From Methyloradius palustris (lineage in GTDB: Bacteria > Pseudomonadota > Gammaproteobacteria > Burkholderiales > Methylophilaceae): 64,000 nucleotides of DNA. The translations under genes and the position numbers were made by a program. Shown here in pieces: positions 44,476 to 53,340 of the stretch. The stretch's first letter is position 1, and each line of letters opens with the position of its first letter. The stretch spans positions 992,001 through 1,056,000 of the forward strand of contig NZ_AP024110.1 in assembly GCF_019703875.1 (NCBI RefSeq). Direction: 5' to 3'. Below the pieces are notes generated by a model that ran no database searches, was not told the DNA's origin, and saw only the letters and a program-made list of their open reading frames with translations.

Positions 44476-45638
44476 ATTGCTGCTTCACTTGGTTCTGGCG
44501 GTAGTGATTCCCATGCGTTACATGCAGGGCATTGCCAATGATAGTTTTTGGCGCGGAAACCGCACTGATCGCAGCAATAGGCATTACGTTTGCCAATGGC
44601 GCGGCGGACAGTTTGCTGCATCAGTAGCGTATCTTGCTGCTCATTATTATCAATTTGGGCGCGGGCTTCTAGGAGTTGGTCTAGCGTTTGTAGGCTAGGT
44701 TGTTTTGCCAGCTCATCTCTGGCCAGCTTTGCCGCATTCTCTGGGCCTTCTTCAGCGAGTGTTGCTTGGTAGACTACATTCAGCAGGGCTGGTAGTTTGT
44801 AGGTTTGCTGGTAATACTTGAGCAGTTGCAAACCCTCTTCAATTTCACCAATGGCGCGATAACTGTTTAACAGTTTGTCGGCAATCAAACTCAAAAACTC
44901 TGGATCTTGTAATTCAATCCGTTTCCAGATGGAAATCGCAATTTTATGCGTGCCATTCACGGCTTCCATATCGCCCAACATGATATTGGCGCGTACGCAG
45001 TTTTTATTGGAATCCAGCGCCTTCTCAAGCTCGTATCTGGCCGTGTGGGTATCATTATTGAAGATGGATTTTACGGCCATTTCGCAATAGAACTGGGCCA
45101 CTTCTTTACGGAAAGGCACGCCGGAGATGCGCTCTAGCTCAATGGTGGTTTTTACTGCACGTTCCCATTCACGCTCTCGTGTATAGATTTCAAGTAGTGC
45201 ACGCAGGGCGGGTTGTTTGTAGCGTGTGTCATCAAGCGATTTGAATAGTTCTTCTGCACGGTCAAATAAGCCAGCTTTCAGGTAATCCTGCGCTAGCTCT
45301 GCCATGACGGCGAGTTTTTGTGGTTCTGGTAACTCTTTACGATCTAGCAGGCTCAAGTGTAAGTGAATGGCTCGATCTACCTCGCCACGACGGCGAAACA
45401 GGCTACCTAGCGCGAAATGCAGCTCGAGCGAATCTGCATTGGCTTCTACAGCTTCAGTGAATGCTTCAATGGCTTTGTCATGCTGATCTGAAATCAGGAA
45501 ATTCAAGCCCTTGAAATAGGCCGCAGGTAGGGTGGTGGATTCTGAGAGCAGCTGTTTGATATCCACGCGAGCTGCGATCCAGCCTAGTGTGAAAAACAGC
45601 GGCAATGCCAGCAGCCACCAGTATTCAAACTCCATCAT
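44472..45638 (-). CDS. lapB: LPS assembly protein LapB (YciM)
   Basis: A 388-residue protein with one N-terminal membrane helix (about 4-20), a series of TPR repeats (about 65-330) facing the cytoplasm, and a C-terminal rubredoxin-like metal site (CDQC and CPAC). In E. coli LapB brings LpxC to FtsH for degradation and so limits LPS synthesis. It is preceded by lapA (12 bp gap) and overlaps pyrF. Confidence 0.92.
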   Translation of the reverse strand: MMEFEYWWLLALPLFFTLGWIAARVDIKQLLSESTTLPAAYFKGLNFLISDQHDKAIEAFTEAVEANADSLELHFALGSLFRRRGEVDRAIHLHLSLLDRKELPEPQKLAVMAELAQDYLKAGLFDRAEELFKSLDDTRYKQPALRALLEIYTREREWERAVKTTIELERISGVPFRKEVAQFYCEMAVKSIFNNDTHTARYELEKALDSNKNCVRANIMLGDMEAVNGTHKIAISIWKRIELQDPEFLSLIADKLLNSYRAIGEIEEGLQLLKYYQQTYKLPALLNVVYQATLAEEGPENAAKLARDELAKQPSLQTLDQLLEARAQIDNNEQQDTLLMQQTVRRAIGKRNAYCCDQCGFRAKNYHWQCPACNAWESLPPEPSEAAI

Positions 45639-45650
45639 GATTGCGCTTCT

Positions 45651-45956
45651 TTATGTATTGGAGGTTGATGAAGTATTAGAAGCTGAGCTATTTATCACCG
45701 AGCTACTGGTCCTGAGAGACTTCAGCTCCCGTTGTATCGCAATTAATTTGCGGCGTTGCTTGATCAGCGGGCTAACGCAGGCAATCAGGCCAAACACTAG
45801 GCCAAGCGCAAATGTTGCTAACAGTACCAATGATAGAGGTGCTTCCCAGACAAAGCCCAAGTAATATCGAATCTGCACAGGTTCTGCGTTCTTGAATGCA
45901 AAGCCCAGCACAAAGATAAACAGGACCAGGCTAATTAAATTATATAAATATCGCAT
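45651..45956 (-). CDS. lapA: LapA domain protein (YciS, DUF1049)
   Basis: A 101-residue membrane protein with two helices (about 3-22 and 40-63) and a basic cytosolic stretch (KQRRKLIAIQRELKSLR) followed by a Ser/Asn/Thr-rich tail. It matches LapA/YciS, the partner of LapB in LPS homeostasis. It is separated from ihfB by a strong terminator, so it may need its own promoter. Confidence 0.85.
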   Translation of the reverse strand: MRYLYNLISLVLFIFVLGFAFKNAEPVQIRYYLGFVWEAPLSLVLLATFALGLVFGLIACVSPLIKQRRKLIAIQRELKSLRTSSSVINSSASNTSSTSNT

Positions 45957-46016
45957 ATCAAGATTTTACCTAAGCCAACTAGAAATAGCCCACTAAATCG
46001 TACAAAAAAGCCATAA

Positions 46017-46050
46017 AAAAAGCTGACTTCTTTATTGAAGTCAGCTTTTT
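46017..46050 (-). terminator. Terminator between ihfB and lapA
   Basis: Perfect 14-bp stem (46017-46030 with 46037-46050, TTTATT loop) with A-rich and T-rich ends, so it can work in both directions. It ends the rpsA-ihfB transcript and partly isolates lapA-lapB-pyrF. Confidence 0.85.
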
Positions 46051-46102
46051 AATTTGGTTTTATCAACTCGACGAGTTTTTAAAACCTATTTAAACCCGCC
46101 AT

Positions 46103-46381
46103 TTAACCGTCAACGCGTTCACGTAACTCTTTGCCTGCCTTAAAGTGCGGTACGTATTTTTCTGGTACTTGCACTTTGGAGCCAGTTTTTGGATTACGCC
46201 CGAGACGAGGAGGACGGTAGTTCAAGCTGAAGCTACCAAACCCCCTGATTTCAATGCGTTCACCAGTCGAAAGATTATCCGACATGGAGTCAAGAATGGT
46301 TTTTACAGAAAGCTCTGCATCCTTAACAACTAGTTGCGGAAAACGTGCTGCCAGATTGGCAATCAGTTCAGATTTTGTCAT
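46103..46381 (-). CDS. ihfB: Integration host factor beta subunit
   Basis: A 92-residue DNA-bending HU/IHF-family protein. MTKSELIANLAARFPQL at the N-terminus and the DNA-inserting arm RPPRLGRNPKTGSKVQVPEK with the intercalating proline identify IhfB. Works with IhfA in recombination, replication and promoter architecture. AAGGCAACTGCC precedes the ATG. It lies 14 bp after rpsA in the conserved order. Confidence 0.95.
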   Translation of the reverse strand: MTKSELIANLAARFPQLVVKDAELSVKTILDSMSDNLSTGERIEIRGFGSFSLNYRPPRLGRNPKTGSKVQVPEKYVPHFKAGKELRERVDG

Positions 46382-46395
46382 GGCAGTTGCCTTGC

Positions 46396-48111
46396 TTACT
46401 CGTTATTTTTGCCATCAAGTTTCGCTTTCAACAGGGCACCAAGATTGGTGGTACCTGCTGCACCTGCAGAAGCGTCGTTGCTGTATTTTTGTACGGCATC
46501 GGCTTCTTCAGCGATATCTTTGGCTTTAATAGACAAGGTAATTGCACGTGTTTTGCGGTCTACGTTAGTAATACGTGCTTCGATTTCATCGCCAACCTTC
46601 AATGCAGTGGTCGCATCTTCGATTTTTTCGCGTGAGATATCAGCAGCACGAACGTAACCTTCAACTTCGCCATCTAAGGTAATTGTAGCGCCCTTAGCTT
46701 CAACTGACTTAACGGTACCCTTAACGATTGCACCCTTGTCATTCACAGTGGTGTAAGCGCCGAACGGATCGCTATCCATTTGTTTTACGCCCAGAGAGAT
46801 ACGTTCTTTTTCAACATCAATGCTAAGCACTAATGCTTCAAGTTCGTCACCCTTCTTAAAGTTGCGGATGGCTTCTTCGCCAGTTTGGTTCCATGACAAA
46901 TCAGACAAGTGAACTAGGCCATCAATACCACCTGGCAAGCCGATGAATACACCAAAGTCAGTAATAGACTTGATCTGGCCAGATACTTTGTCACCCTTTT
47001 TGTGGGCTGCAGCAAAGTCATCCCATGGGTTAGCTTGGCACTGCTTCATGCCCAGTGACAGACGGCGACGATCTTCGTCGATCTCAAGAATCATGACTTC
47101 AACTTCATCACCCAATTGAGCGATCTTAGCTGGGTGTACGTTCTTGTTGGTCCAATCCATTTCAGAAACGTGTACCAGACCTTCGATACCTGGTTCAATT
47201 TCAACGAATGCGCCGTAGTCGGTCAGGTTGGTTACTTTGCCGAACAGGCGTGTGCTAACTGGGTAACGGCGGGTTAATGCAACCCATGGGTCATCGCCCA
47301 ATTGCTTGATACCTAGTGATACACGGTTTTTGTCTTGATCGAACTTGAGGATCTTAGCTTCAACTTCTTCACCAACGGTGAGGACTTCTGAAGGATGCTT
47401 AACACGGCGCCATGCCAAGTCAGTAATGTGCAACAGGCCATCAATACCACCGAGGTCAACGAATGCACCGTAGTCGGTGATGTTCTTGACGATACCCTTA
47501 ACGATTGCGCCTTCTTTCAGTGAGCCGATTAGTGCTTCACGGTCAGCACCCATGTTCTCTTCAAGTACAGCGCGGCGTGAAACCACAACGTTGTTACGTT
47601 TGCGATCCAGCTTGATAACTTTGAAATCCCATTCCTTGTTTTCGAATGGTGTAGTGTCTTTAACAGGACGCAAATCAACCAGTGAACCTGGAAGGAAAGC
47701 ACGGATGCTGTTAACCATGACAGTCAAGCCACCCTTAACGCGGCCATTGACCATACCCTTAATGATGCGCGCTTCATTCATCGCGTTTTCAAGGTCTAGC
47801 CATGCAGCCAGGCGTTTAGCCTTTTCACGAGATAGCTTGGTTGAACCATAGCCATCTTCAAGTGTTTCGATCGCTACTTGAACGAAGTCGCCAACGCTAA
47901 CTTCTAATTCGCCGCGATCGTTATGGAATTCTGTGGTCGGGATGATACTTTCAGATTTGAGGCCTGCATTAACGATAACGAAGTCGTCGTCAATTGAGAT
48001 CACTTCTGCAGTAATCACTTCGCCAGAGCGCATTTCCTGACGAGCTAAACTTTCCTCAAAAAGGGCTGCAAAACTTTCGGTGTTGGTAGTGCTGGTTGCA
48101 ATGGTAGACAT
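46396..48111 (-). CDS. rpsA: 30S ribosomal protein S1
   Basis: A 571-residue protein with six S1 RNA-binding repeats (for example GAIVKGIVKNITDYGAFVDLGG and the repeats that follow). The first two bind the ribosome and the rest bind mRNA. Needed for translation of mRNAs with weak ribosome sites. Its own ATG has only AGG about 11 bases upstream in an A/T-rich leader with a small hairpin, which fits the autogenous control known for rpsA. It is followed by ihfB. Confidence 0.97.
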   Translation of the reverse strand: MSTIATSTTNTESFAALFEESLARQEMRSGEVITAEVISIDDDFVIVNAGLKSESIIPTTEFHNDRGELEVSVGDFVQVAIETLEDGYGSTKLSREKAKRLAAWLDLENAMNEARIIKGMVNGRVKGGLTVMVNSIRAFLPGSLVDLRPVKDTTPFENKEWDFKVIKLDRKRNNVVVSRRAVLEENMGADREALIGSLKEGAIVKGIVKNITDYGAFVDLGGIDGLLHITDLAWRRVKHPSEVLTVGEEVEAKILKFDQDKNRVSLGIKQLGDDPWVALTRRYPVSTRLFGKVTNLTDYGAFVEIEPGIEGLVHVSEMDWTNKNVHPAKIAQLGDEVEVMILEIDEDRRRLSLGMKQCQANPWDDFAAAHKKGDKVSGQIKSITDFGVFIGLPGGIDGLVHLSDLSWNQTGEEAIRNFKKGDELEALVLSIDVEKERISLGVKQMDSDPFGAYTTVNDKGAIVKGTVKSVEAKGATITLDGEVEGYVRAADISREKIEDATTALKVGDEIEARITNVDRKTRAITLSIKAKDIAEEADAVQKYSNDASAGAAGTTNLGALLKAKLDGKNNE

Positions 48112-48134
48112 TAAAAAAGATACCTAAATATAAT

Positions 48135-48150
48135 CCCGCCGAGCAGCGGG
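48135..48150 (-). promoter_or_regulatory. Hairpin in the rpsA leader
   Basis: CCCGC (48135-48139) pairs with GCGGG (48146-48150) over a six-base loop, about 25 bases before the rpsA ATG. rpsA leaders in other bacteria fold into hairpins recognised by S1 itself. A similar role is possible but not shown. Confidence 0.35.
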
Positions 48151-48213
48151 GAAAATTAAAAAAAGCCATGAACTCGTGAAGTCCACGGCGCCTATTACTC
48201 ACTTCTTGTGTTA

Positions 48214-48873
48214 CTAGTTGCTTTGATCAAGAACAAACCTCACGGCTTGTTCTATACTTAAATCACTTGTTTCAAGCAATATTGCATCTTTTGCTTGTTG
48301 CAATGGCGCTACCGTTCTTTGCTGGTCACGCGCATCACGTTGCTGCAAGTCTAACAATATATCCGCTAGATTAGCATGGATTCCTTTTGACATCAACTGC
48401 TTATACCTTCTTTCGGCACGCACTTCAGCCGTCGCGGTTAAATAGATTTTGGTGTTGGCATCGGGGAATATGACAGTTGCCATATCACGCCCATCTGCCA
48501 CCAAACCAGGCGCTTTGCGGAAACTATGTTGCAGTGATACCAACTCCAGCCTCAATGCGGGATGCACGGCTACTTGTGATGCGCCTTTACCCATTTCTTC
48601 GGTGCGCACCTCTTCGCTGACATTTTGTTCATTCAGGTAAATTTCGCCATCTTTAAAGCTAATGTTGAGCTTGCTTGCTAAATCTGCAAGCGATAGTCCA
48701 TCCTGCCAAGAAATATTTTGAGCTTTAGCCGCAAGGGCGACGATGCGATAAAGCGCCCCAGAGTCCAGATAGTGATACCCGAGTTTTTTAGCGACCAATT
48801 GCGCCACTGTACCTTTGCCAGATGCTGAAGGACCATCTATCGCGATAACGGGAATATGTTGTTGGTTGCTCAT
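48214..48873 (-). CDS. cmk: Cytidylate kinase
   Basis: A 219-residue P-loop kinase phosphorylating CMP/dCMP. Walker A-type motif IAIDGPSASGKGTVAQ at the N-terminus, LDSGALYRIVALAAK, and DGRDMATVIFPDA with the substrate Arg/Asp. The ATG at 48873 lies 7 bp after the aroA stop. A longer in-frame start would overlap aroA by nearly 100 bp. Between aroA and rpsA as in most betaproteobacteria. Confidence 0.95.
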   Translation of the reverse strand: MSNQQHIPVIAIDGPSASGKGTVAQLVAKKLGYHYLDSGALYRIVALAAKAQNISWQDGLSLADLASKLNISFKDGEIYLNEQNVSEEVRTEEMGKGASQVAVHPALRLELVSLQHSFRKAPGLVADGRDMATVIFPDANTKIYLTATAEVRAERRYKQLMSKGIHANLADILLDLQQRDARDQQRTVAPLQQAKDAILLETSDLSIEQAVRFVLDQSN

Positions 48874-48880
48874 ATTGGCT

Positions 48881-50173
48881 TTAGTTTTGCGTAATTTGTG
48901 CGAAACGTTCGAAGTAATCTGGGAATGTTTTAGCCACGCAACCTGGGTCATTGATGGTGATTGGCACGCCACCTAGTGAAACCAGCGAAAAACACATCGC
49001 CATGCGATGATCATCGTAGGTATCAATCACAGCGTTCGGTGTTAACTTTTCTGGAGGCGTAATTCTTATATAGTCAGCGCCTTCTTCAACCGTAGCACCG
49101 ACTTTACGAAGTTCGGTTGCCATGGCTGCCAAACGGTCAGTTTCTTTCACTCGCCAACTGGCGATATTGCGTAAAGTTGTTGTGCCGTCAGCAAATAGTG
49201 CTGCTATCGCTAATGTCATTGCGGCGTCTGGGATATGGTTGCAGTCCATATTTAATGCTTTAAGCTTATTATTAGTTGGACCTTTGGAAACTATCCAATT
49301 ATCGCCCCAACTAATATTCCCATCCATTTTTGATAGTGCTTCTGTAAACTTTATATCGCCTTGGATACTATTTTTAGTTATGCCCTGAACACGCACTGGC
49401 CCAGCCCCAATAGCACCTGCAGCTAGGAAATAAGAAGCTGAAGAAGCATCGCCTTCTACAAAAATTCTTCCAGGACTTTTATAGTGACTATTCGCGGTAA
49501 TCACAAAACGTTGCCAACCATCACGCTCAACTTCAACCCCAAATTTCGCCATTAGGTTCAGGGTGATTTCAATATAAGGTTTGGAGATTAACTCTCCAAT
49601 GACTTCTATCGTGACGGTTTGCTTGGTCAATGGCGCTGCCATCAGCAACGCAGTCAGAAATTGGCTGGAGACATCACCGCGTATCTTGATGGGCTTGGAT
49701 GCATCAATGCTTGCAGGCGATATTTTTAATGGTGGGAAACCTGAATTACCCAAATACTCAATATCAGCGCCAGCTTGGAGTAATGCATCCACCAAGTCAC
49801 CGATAGGGCGCTCATGCATGCGTGCCACACCAGACAGGGTGTAATCGCCACCCAAAAAGGCAAGTGCTGCCGTAATCGGGCGAAAAGCCGTACCTGCGTT
49901 GCCGAGGAAAAGTTCAGCTTGTTTTATGTCAAAAGCCCCGTTGTTTCCCGTTACTTGCCAATCACGCTCACCTGTTTTTTGCAGCTTAATACCCAGCTTT
50001 TGCAATACATCCAGCATGCGATCGGTGTCGTCTGAAGCCAGTAAGTCGCGAATCTCTGTAGTACCGCTTGCCAGCGCAGCCAGCAATAAAGTGCGGTTAG
50101 AAATACTCTTGGAGCCAGGCAAAGTGATTGTGCCGCTAGCCTTTGTGTGTGGTTTGAGTGCTAATGATTCCAT
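48881..50173 (-). CDS. aroA: 3-phosphoshikimate 1-carboxyvinyltransferase (EPSP synthase)
   Basis: A 430-residue shikimate-pathway enzyme joining PEP to shikimate 3-phosphate. Motifs: LPGSKSISNRTLLLAALASG, LFLGNAGTAFRPITAALA and GDVSSQFLTALLMAAPL, then EGDASSASYFLAAGAI and VKETDRLAAMATELRKVG, with the C-terminal DDHRMAM. The GNAGTA loop is the class I (glyphosate-sensitive type) form. Its ATG overlaps the tyrA stop by one base (TAATG), so the two are coupled. Confidence 0.96.
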   Translation of the reverse strand: MESLALKPHTKASGTITLPGSKSISNRTLLLAALASGTTEIRDLLASDDTDRMLDVLQKLGIKLQKTGERDWQVTGNNGAFDIKQAELFLGNAGTAFRPITAALAFLGGDYTLSGVARMHERPIGDLVDALLQAGADIEYLGNSGFPPLKISPASIDASKPIKIRGDVSSQFLTALLMAAPLTKQTVTIEVIGELISKPYIEITLNLMAKFGVEVERDGWQRFVITANSHYKSPGRIFVEGDASSASYFLAAGAIGAGPVRVQGITKNSIQGDIKFTEALSKMDGNISWGDNWIVSKGPTNNKLKALNMDCNHIPDAAMTLAIAALFADGTTTLRNIASWRVKETDRLAAMATELRKVGATVEEGADYIRITPPEKLTPNAVIDTYDDHRMAMCFSLVSLGGVPITINDPGCVAKTFPDYFERFAQITQN

Positions 50174-51078
50174 TATTGCTTATCAGTTTGTTCTTTATCG
50201 GTGATAGCTTGTTGATGCGCCCAAGCATTGCGCGCTGCACTTGCTCGCTCAAATAAACTTTGCAAGCCTGCACTATCATTATTTTTCAGTAGATTTTCAA
50301 TCAGGCTTAATTGCGTTTGGTAAGCAGCTAGTTCCCCCAATAAAGCCTTGCTGTTGGCCAAGCTTATGTCGCGCCACATCTCGGGTGAGCTGCCTGCAAT
50401 ACGGGTGAAGTCTCTAAACCCGCTGGCTGCAAACTTGAAGAAGTCCTGCGCATCTGGTCGAGTGGCTAGTTCTTCTACCAATGCAAATGCCAGCAAGTGT
50501 GGTAAATGGCTAACGGCGGCAAAAATGCTGTCATGTTGAGTAGGGGGCATTCGATTGATCACCGCGCCTGTAGCCTGCCACATAGCGGTTACCATATCAA
50601 TCGCTGTTGAGTTTGTGCCTGCGATAGGTGTAATAATCACGTTTTTGCCGAAATAAAGCGTGGCATTTGCAGCAGTTACACCACTTTTTTCAGCGCCAGC
50701 GATAGGGTGTGCAGGTACAAACTGGCTAACACGTTCACCTAGGATGCTGGTTGCGTAATCCACTACATCTGCTTTCGTGCTGCCAGCATCTGTGATTACG
50801 GTGTTTTTGTTCAGGTGCGGCAAGATGAATTGCAAAATGGCTGGTGTTTGCGCAACAGGCGTTGCAATCAAAATCAGCGTGGCGCTTTCTAGTGCCTGGC
50901 CTAAATCGATGCCAATTTCATCGATGACACCTAGCTTCTGTGCTGTTTGCAGGTTGGTATCATGCAATTGCAGTGCCCGACCAATGCCAACGATATGTAG
51001 TTCTGGGTATGCTTTGCGCAACGCAAGCGCAACGGAGCCGCCAATTAGCCCAACTCCAAAAATCACCAGTTTTTTCAC
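50173..51078 (-). CDS. tyrA: Prephenate/arogenate dehydrogenase
   Basis: A 301-residue NAD(P)-dependent enzyme of tyrosine synthesis. Rossmann motif VIFGVGLIGGSVALALRK, then ITDAGSTKADVVDYA, the catalytic-region FVPAHPIAGAEKSGV and the C-terminal helical dimer domain (VSHLPHLLAFALVEEL, GFRDFTRIAGSSPEMWRDI). The GTG at 51078 is preferred because AGGG lies nine bases upstream and the dehydrogenase fold starts at once. A TTG seven codons earlier is possible. First gene of the tyrA-aroA-cmk run. Confidence 0.93.
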   Translation of the reverse strand: MKKLVIFGVGLIGGSVALALRKAYPELHIVGIGRALQLHDTNLQTAQKLGVIDEIGIDLGQALESATLILIATPVAQTPAILQFILPHLNKNTVITDAGSTKADVVDYATSILGERVSQFVPAHPIAGAEKSGVTAANATLYFGKNVIITPIAGTNSTAIDMVTAMWQATGAVINRMPPTQHDSIFAAVSHLPHLLAFALVEELATRPDAQDFFKFAASGFRDFTRIAGSSPEMWRDISLANSKALLGELAAYQTQLSLIENLLKNNDSAGLQSLFERASAARNAWAHQQAITDKEQTDKQ

Positions 51079-51191
51079 AGATGAAACCCTGAAAACCAAA
51101 CCAGTATTGTAGCATTCTTCAAATTCACTGGCTTAGCCCTTAAGAGCAATGTAAATTCAGTATTGTTGACCTATTTGGAATATATCTAACG

Positions 51192-51614
51192 ATGCCATTA
51201 TTCAATCCATTCAGAAATCGATTGCCTACAAGCAAACGCTTGGCAATCTTTTTTGTATTTATATAGTTCTTGATTGGAGGCATTGGCCACTTTGTTAAGC
51301 CTGAGTTTTTCCTGAAAATTATGCCGCCATATTTGCCTTACCCACTTGCCTTGGTTTATATCAGTGGTTTCTTTGAGTTGCTCGGCGCGTTTGGATTGTT
51401 ACTGGCAAAGTATCGAAAATGGGCCGGTAATGGCTTGGTGTTATTGACCATTTGCGTAACGCCAGCGAATATTTATATGTGGCAACACCCTGATTTATTC
51501 CGTGACATTCCTGAATCGTTGCTTGCTTTCAGGCTGGTGTTTCAGGTGGCGTTTATTATATGTATTTGGTGGTCAACTCGTCCCAACAAACGTCGCTTCT
51601 TTAATTTCTCATGA
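51192..51614 (+). pseudogene. DoxX-like membrane protein with an in-frame amber stop
   Basis: A 140-codon frame from ATG 51192 encodes a basic N-terminus (NPFRNRLPTSKR), then a membrane helix interrupted by TAG at 51264-51266 (LAIFFVFI-stop-FLIGGIGHF), then the rest of a DoxX-like protein (VKPEFFLKIMPPYLPYPLALVYISGFFELLGAFGLLL, three more helices). Without the stop the first helix is complete. Restart at the TTG at 51270 would give a 114-residue protein lacking half of helix 1. It is a nonsense mutation, a sequence error or a suppressed codon. The DoxX family has mixed roles. The specific one is unknown. Confidence 0.7.
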
Positions 51615-51753
51615 TGAAATTAAAACGTAACCAGAGCCTTCGATCACTAAATTTATCAACCAAGCGCTAAATAAATATAGAATAGTGGTTCTTTAAGTTT
51701 GCCTTTCAGCCCTATCAATTCACACGGTTTATCGCCACTTTCTTAGACTACCC

Positions 51754-53340
51754 ATGCCACGCTATTCAACCGACTTCCTGTCTCGCAAATCCGTCCTCTT
51801 TTTGGTTGTTGTTGGATTGTGCTTATTAGCGGTTATTCGTTCTGTGTATGGGTTTTATCAGCCGATTCCGTTGCAGGTGGATGAAGCTCAGTATCTGGGC
51901 TGGGCACATGATATCGCAGCTGGTTATTACTCTAAACCGCCTTTTATTGCTTGGGCATTGGGTGGCGGGGCAGCTATTTGCAACGGCTTAGGTATTCAGC
52001 AGATTGAAGGCTGTACCCGCATGCTGCAATCGCCCGCGCTTTTGCTATCAGCAATTGCCATCGCACTCACGGCTTTTCAACTGTTTGGCAGCAGAAAAAT
52101 AGCGGTTGCCAGCGCATTGCTGTTTCTGACTATGCCTTTGAGTGGTTTTTACGGATTAGTGGCCAGTACAGATGCATGGCTATTTTTATGGTGGTCTTTT
52201 GCTTTACTGGCCTTTGTGGTGGCGCAGAAAGAAGATAACTCTAGTTTAGTGCCTTGGATTTTATGTGGCATTGCTCTAGGTTTTGGATTGCTAACCAAAT
52301 ACTCCATGGGGATATTCGTATTCAGCGCGGTCATCTGGTTATTGATGCAGAAAAGACTGTTTACCAAAGCGCCTTTTATTGCTGGTCTTACCGCTTTTAT
52401 CGTATTTCTACCCAATATACTCTGGAACATAAAAACAGGGTTCCCCACACTTACGCACCATCTGGAGCTTTCACATGTAGATACGGCCGTCTCTGCGGGG
52501 TGGGATTTATATGAGCGCTTTAACGAGTTGTTCGGGTTTTTTAGCGCGCAGTTCTTGATGTTTGGCCCACTGGCATTTTTGGCATTACTGATTATCAGCA
52601 GCGGGTTTGGCGGGCAAGGGTTCACCGCGGTCGAGCGCAAAAGTCAGGGATTATTGCTGGTATTTACTTGGCCTATGCTGGGTATTATTCTGCTACAGGC
52701 GTTCATGAGCCGTGCGCATGGTAACTGGGCAGCGCCAGCTTATGTCGCAGCGAGCATTCTCGTGACCGCTTACTGGTTGGGCGTGCAAGATAACAGGCTG
52801 GGTGCAAAGCCCAAGATTGCCCTGCGTACTAGTGCATTCTCCACCACGATTATTGTTGGCCTGATTGTTTCTGTTCTTATCATGATTGCGCCGCACTGGA
52901 GTGCCAGTCATGAAGAAGTCCGCACCTCACAAAAAAACCCGTTACGTAAATTAAAAGGCTGGAAAGAAGCCGCTTTGTGGGCACAGCAACGAGTCCAGCA
53001 ACAGCCGATGCATGTGATGTCTGATGATCGAGATATGCTGGCGGCATTGTCTTCTTATGGCTATCCCGAAATCTATCCTCCGCTTGCATGGAACCCCAGC
53101 CAGCATAAAGACAGCCATTACCGCTGGTTTTATGATGTTAAAGATGCGACGGAGTTGAATAAAGGCGAGATACTAGTCCTATTGGTTGGCCCATCGACTG
53201 GGATTGATTTAGGCCAGCTTGAGCGTAGTTTTGAGCAGGTCACGCCTATCGATGATGCCAATCTGGCAGCGATTCCACTGGGTGGCAACAATTACAGAGC
53301 TTGGGCATTCATCGTACGTGGTTTCAAGGGTTATCAATAA
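51754..53340 (+). CDS. GT39/ArnT-like membrane glycosyltransferase (528 aa)
   Basis: A polytopic glycosyltransferase using a polyprenyl-phosphate sugar. The first periplasmic loop has the catalytic acidic pair in QVDEAQYLGWAHDIAAGYYSKPP, as in the protein mannosyltransferase/ArnT family. About 10-11 helices are followed by a soluble periplasmic C-terminal part (about 395-528). It heads a run of six envelope genes (51754-58559). The next gene starts on its stop codon (TAATG). The sugar and acceptor are unknown; lipid A or another envelope glycan is likely. Confidence 0.85.
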   Translation: MPRYSTDFLSRKSVLFLVVVGLCLLAVIRSVYGFYQPIPLQVDEAQYLGWAHDIAAGYYSKPPFIAWALGGGAAICNGLGIQQIEGCTRMLQSPALLLSAIAIALTAFQLFGSRKIAVASALLFLTMPLSGFYGLVASTDAWLFLWWSFALLAFVVAQKEDNSSLVPWILCGIALGFGLLTKYSMGIFVFSAVIWLLMQKRLFTKAPFIAGLTAFIVFLPNILWNIKTGFPTLTHHLELSHVDTAVSAGWDLYERFNELFGFFSAQFLMFGPLAFLALLIISSGFGGQGFTAVERKSQGLLLVFTWPMLGIILLQAFMSRAHGNWAAPAYVAASILVTAYWLGVQDNRLGAKPKIALRTSAFSTTIIVGLIVSVLIMIAPHWSASHEEVRTSQKNPLRKLKGWKEAALWAQQRVQQQPMHVMSDDRDMLAALSSYGYPEIYPPLAWNPSQHKDSHYRWFYDVKDATELNKGEILVLLVGPSTGIDLGQLERSFEQVTPIDDANLAAIPLGGNNYRAWAFIVRGFKGYQ

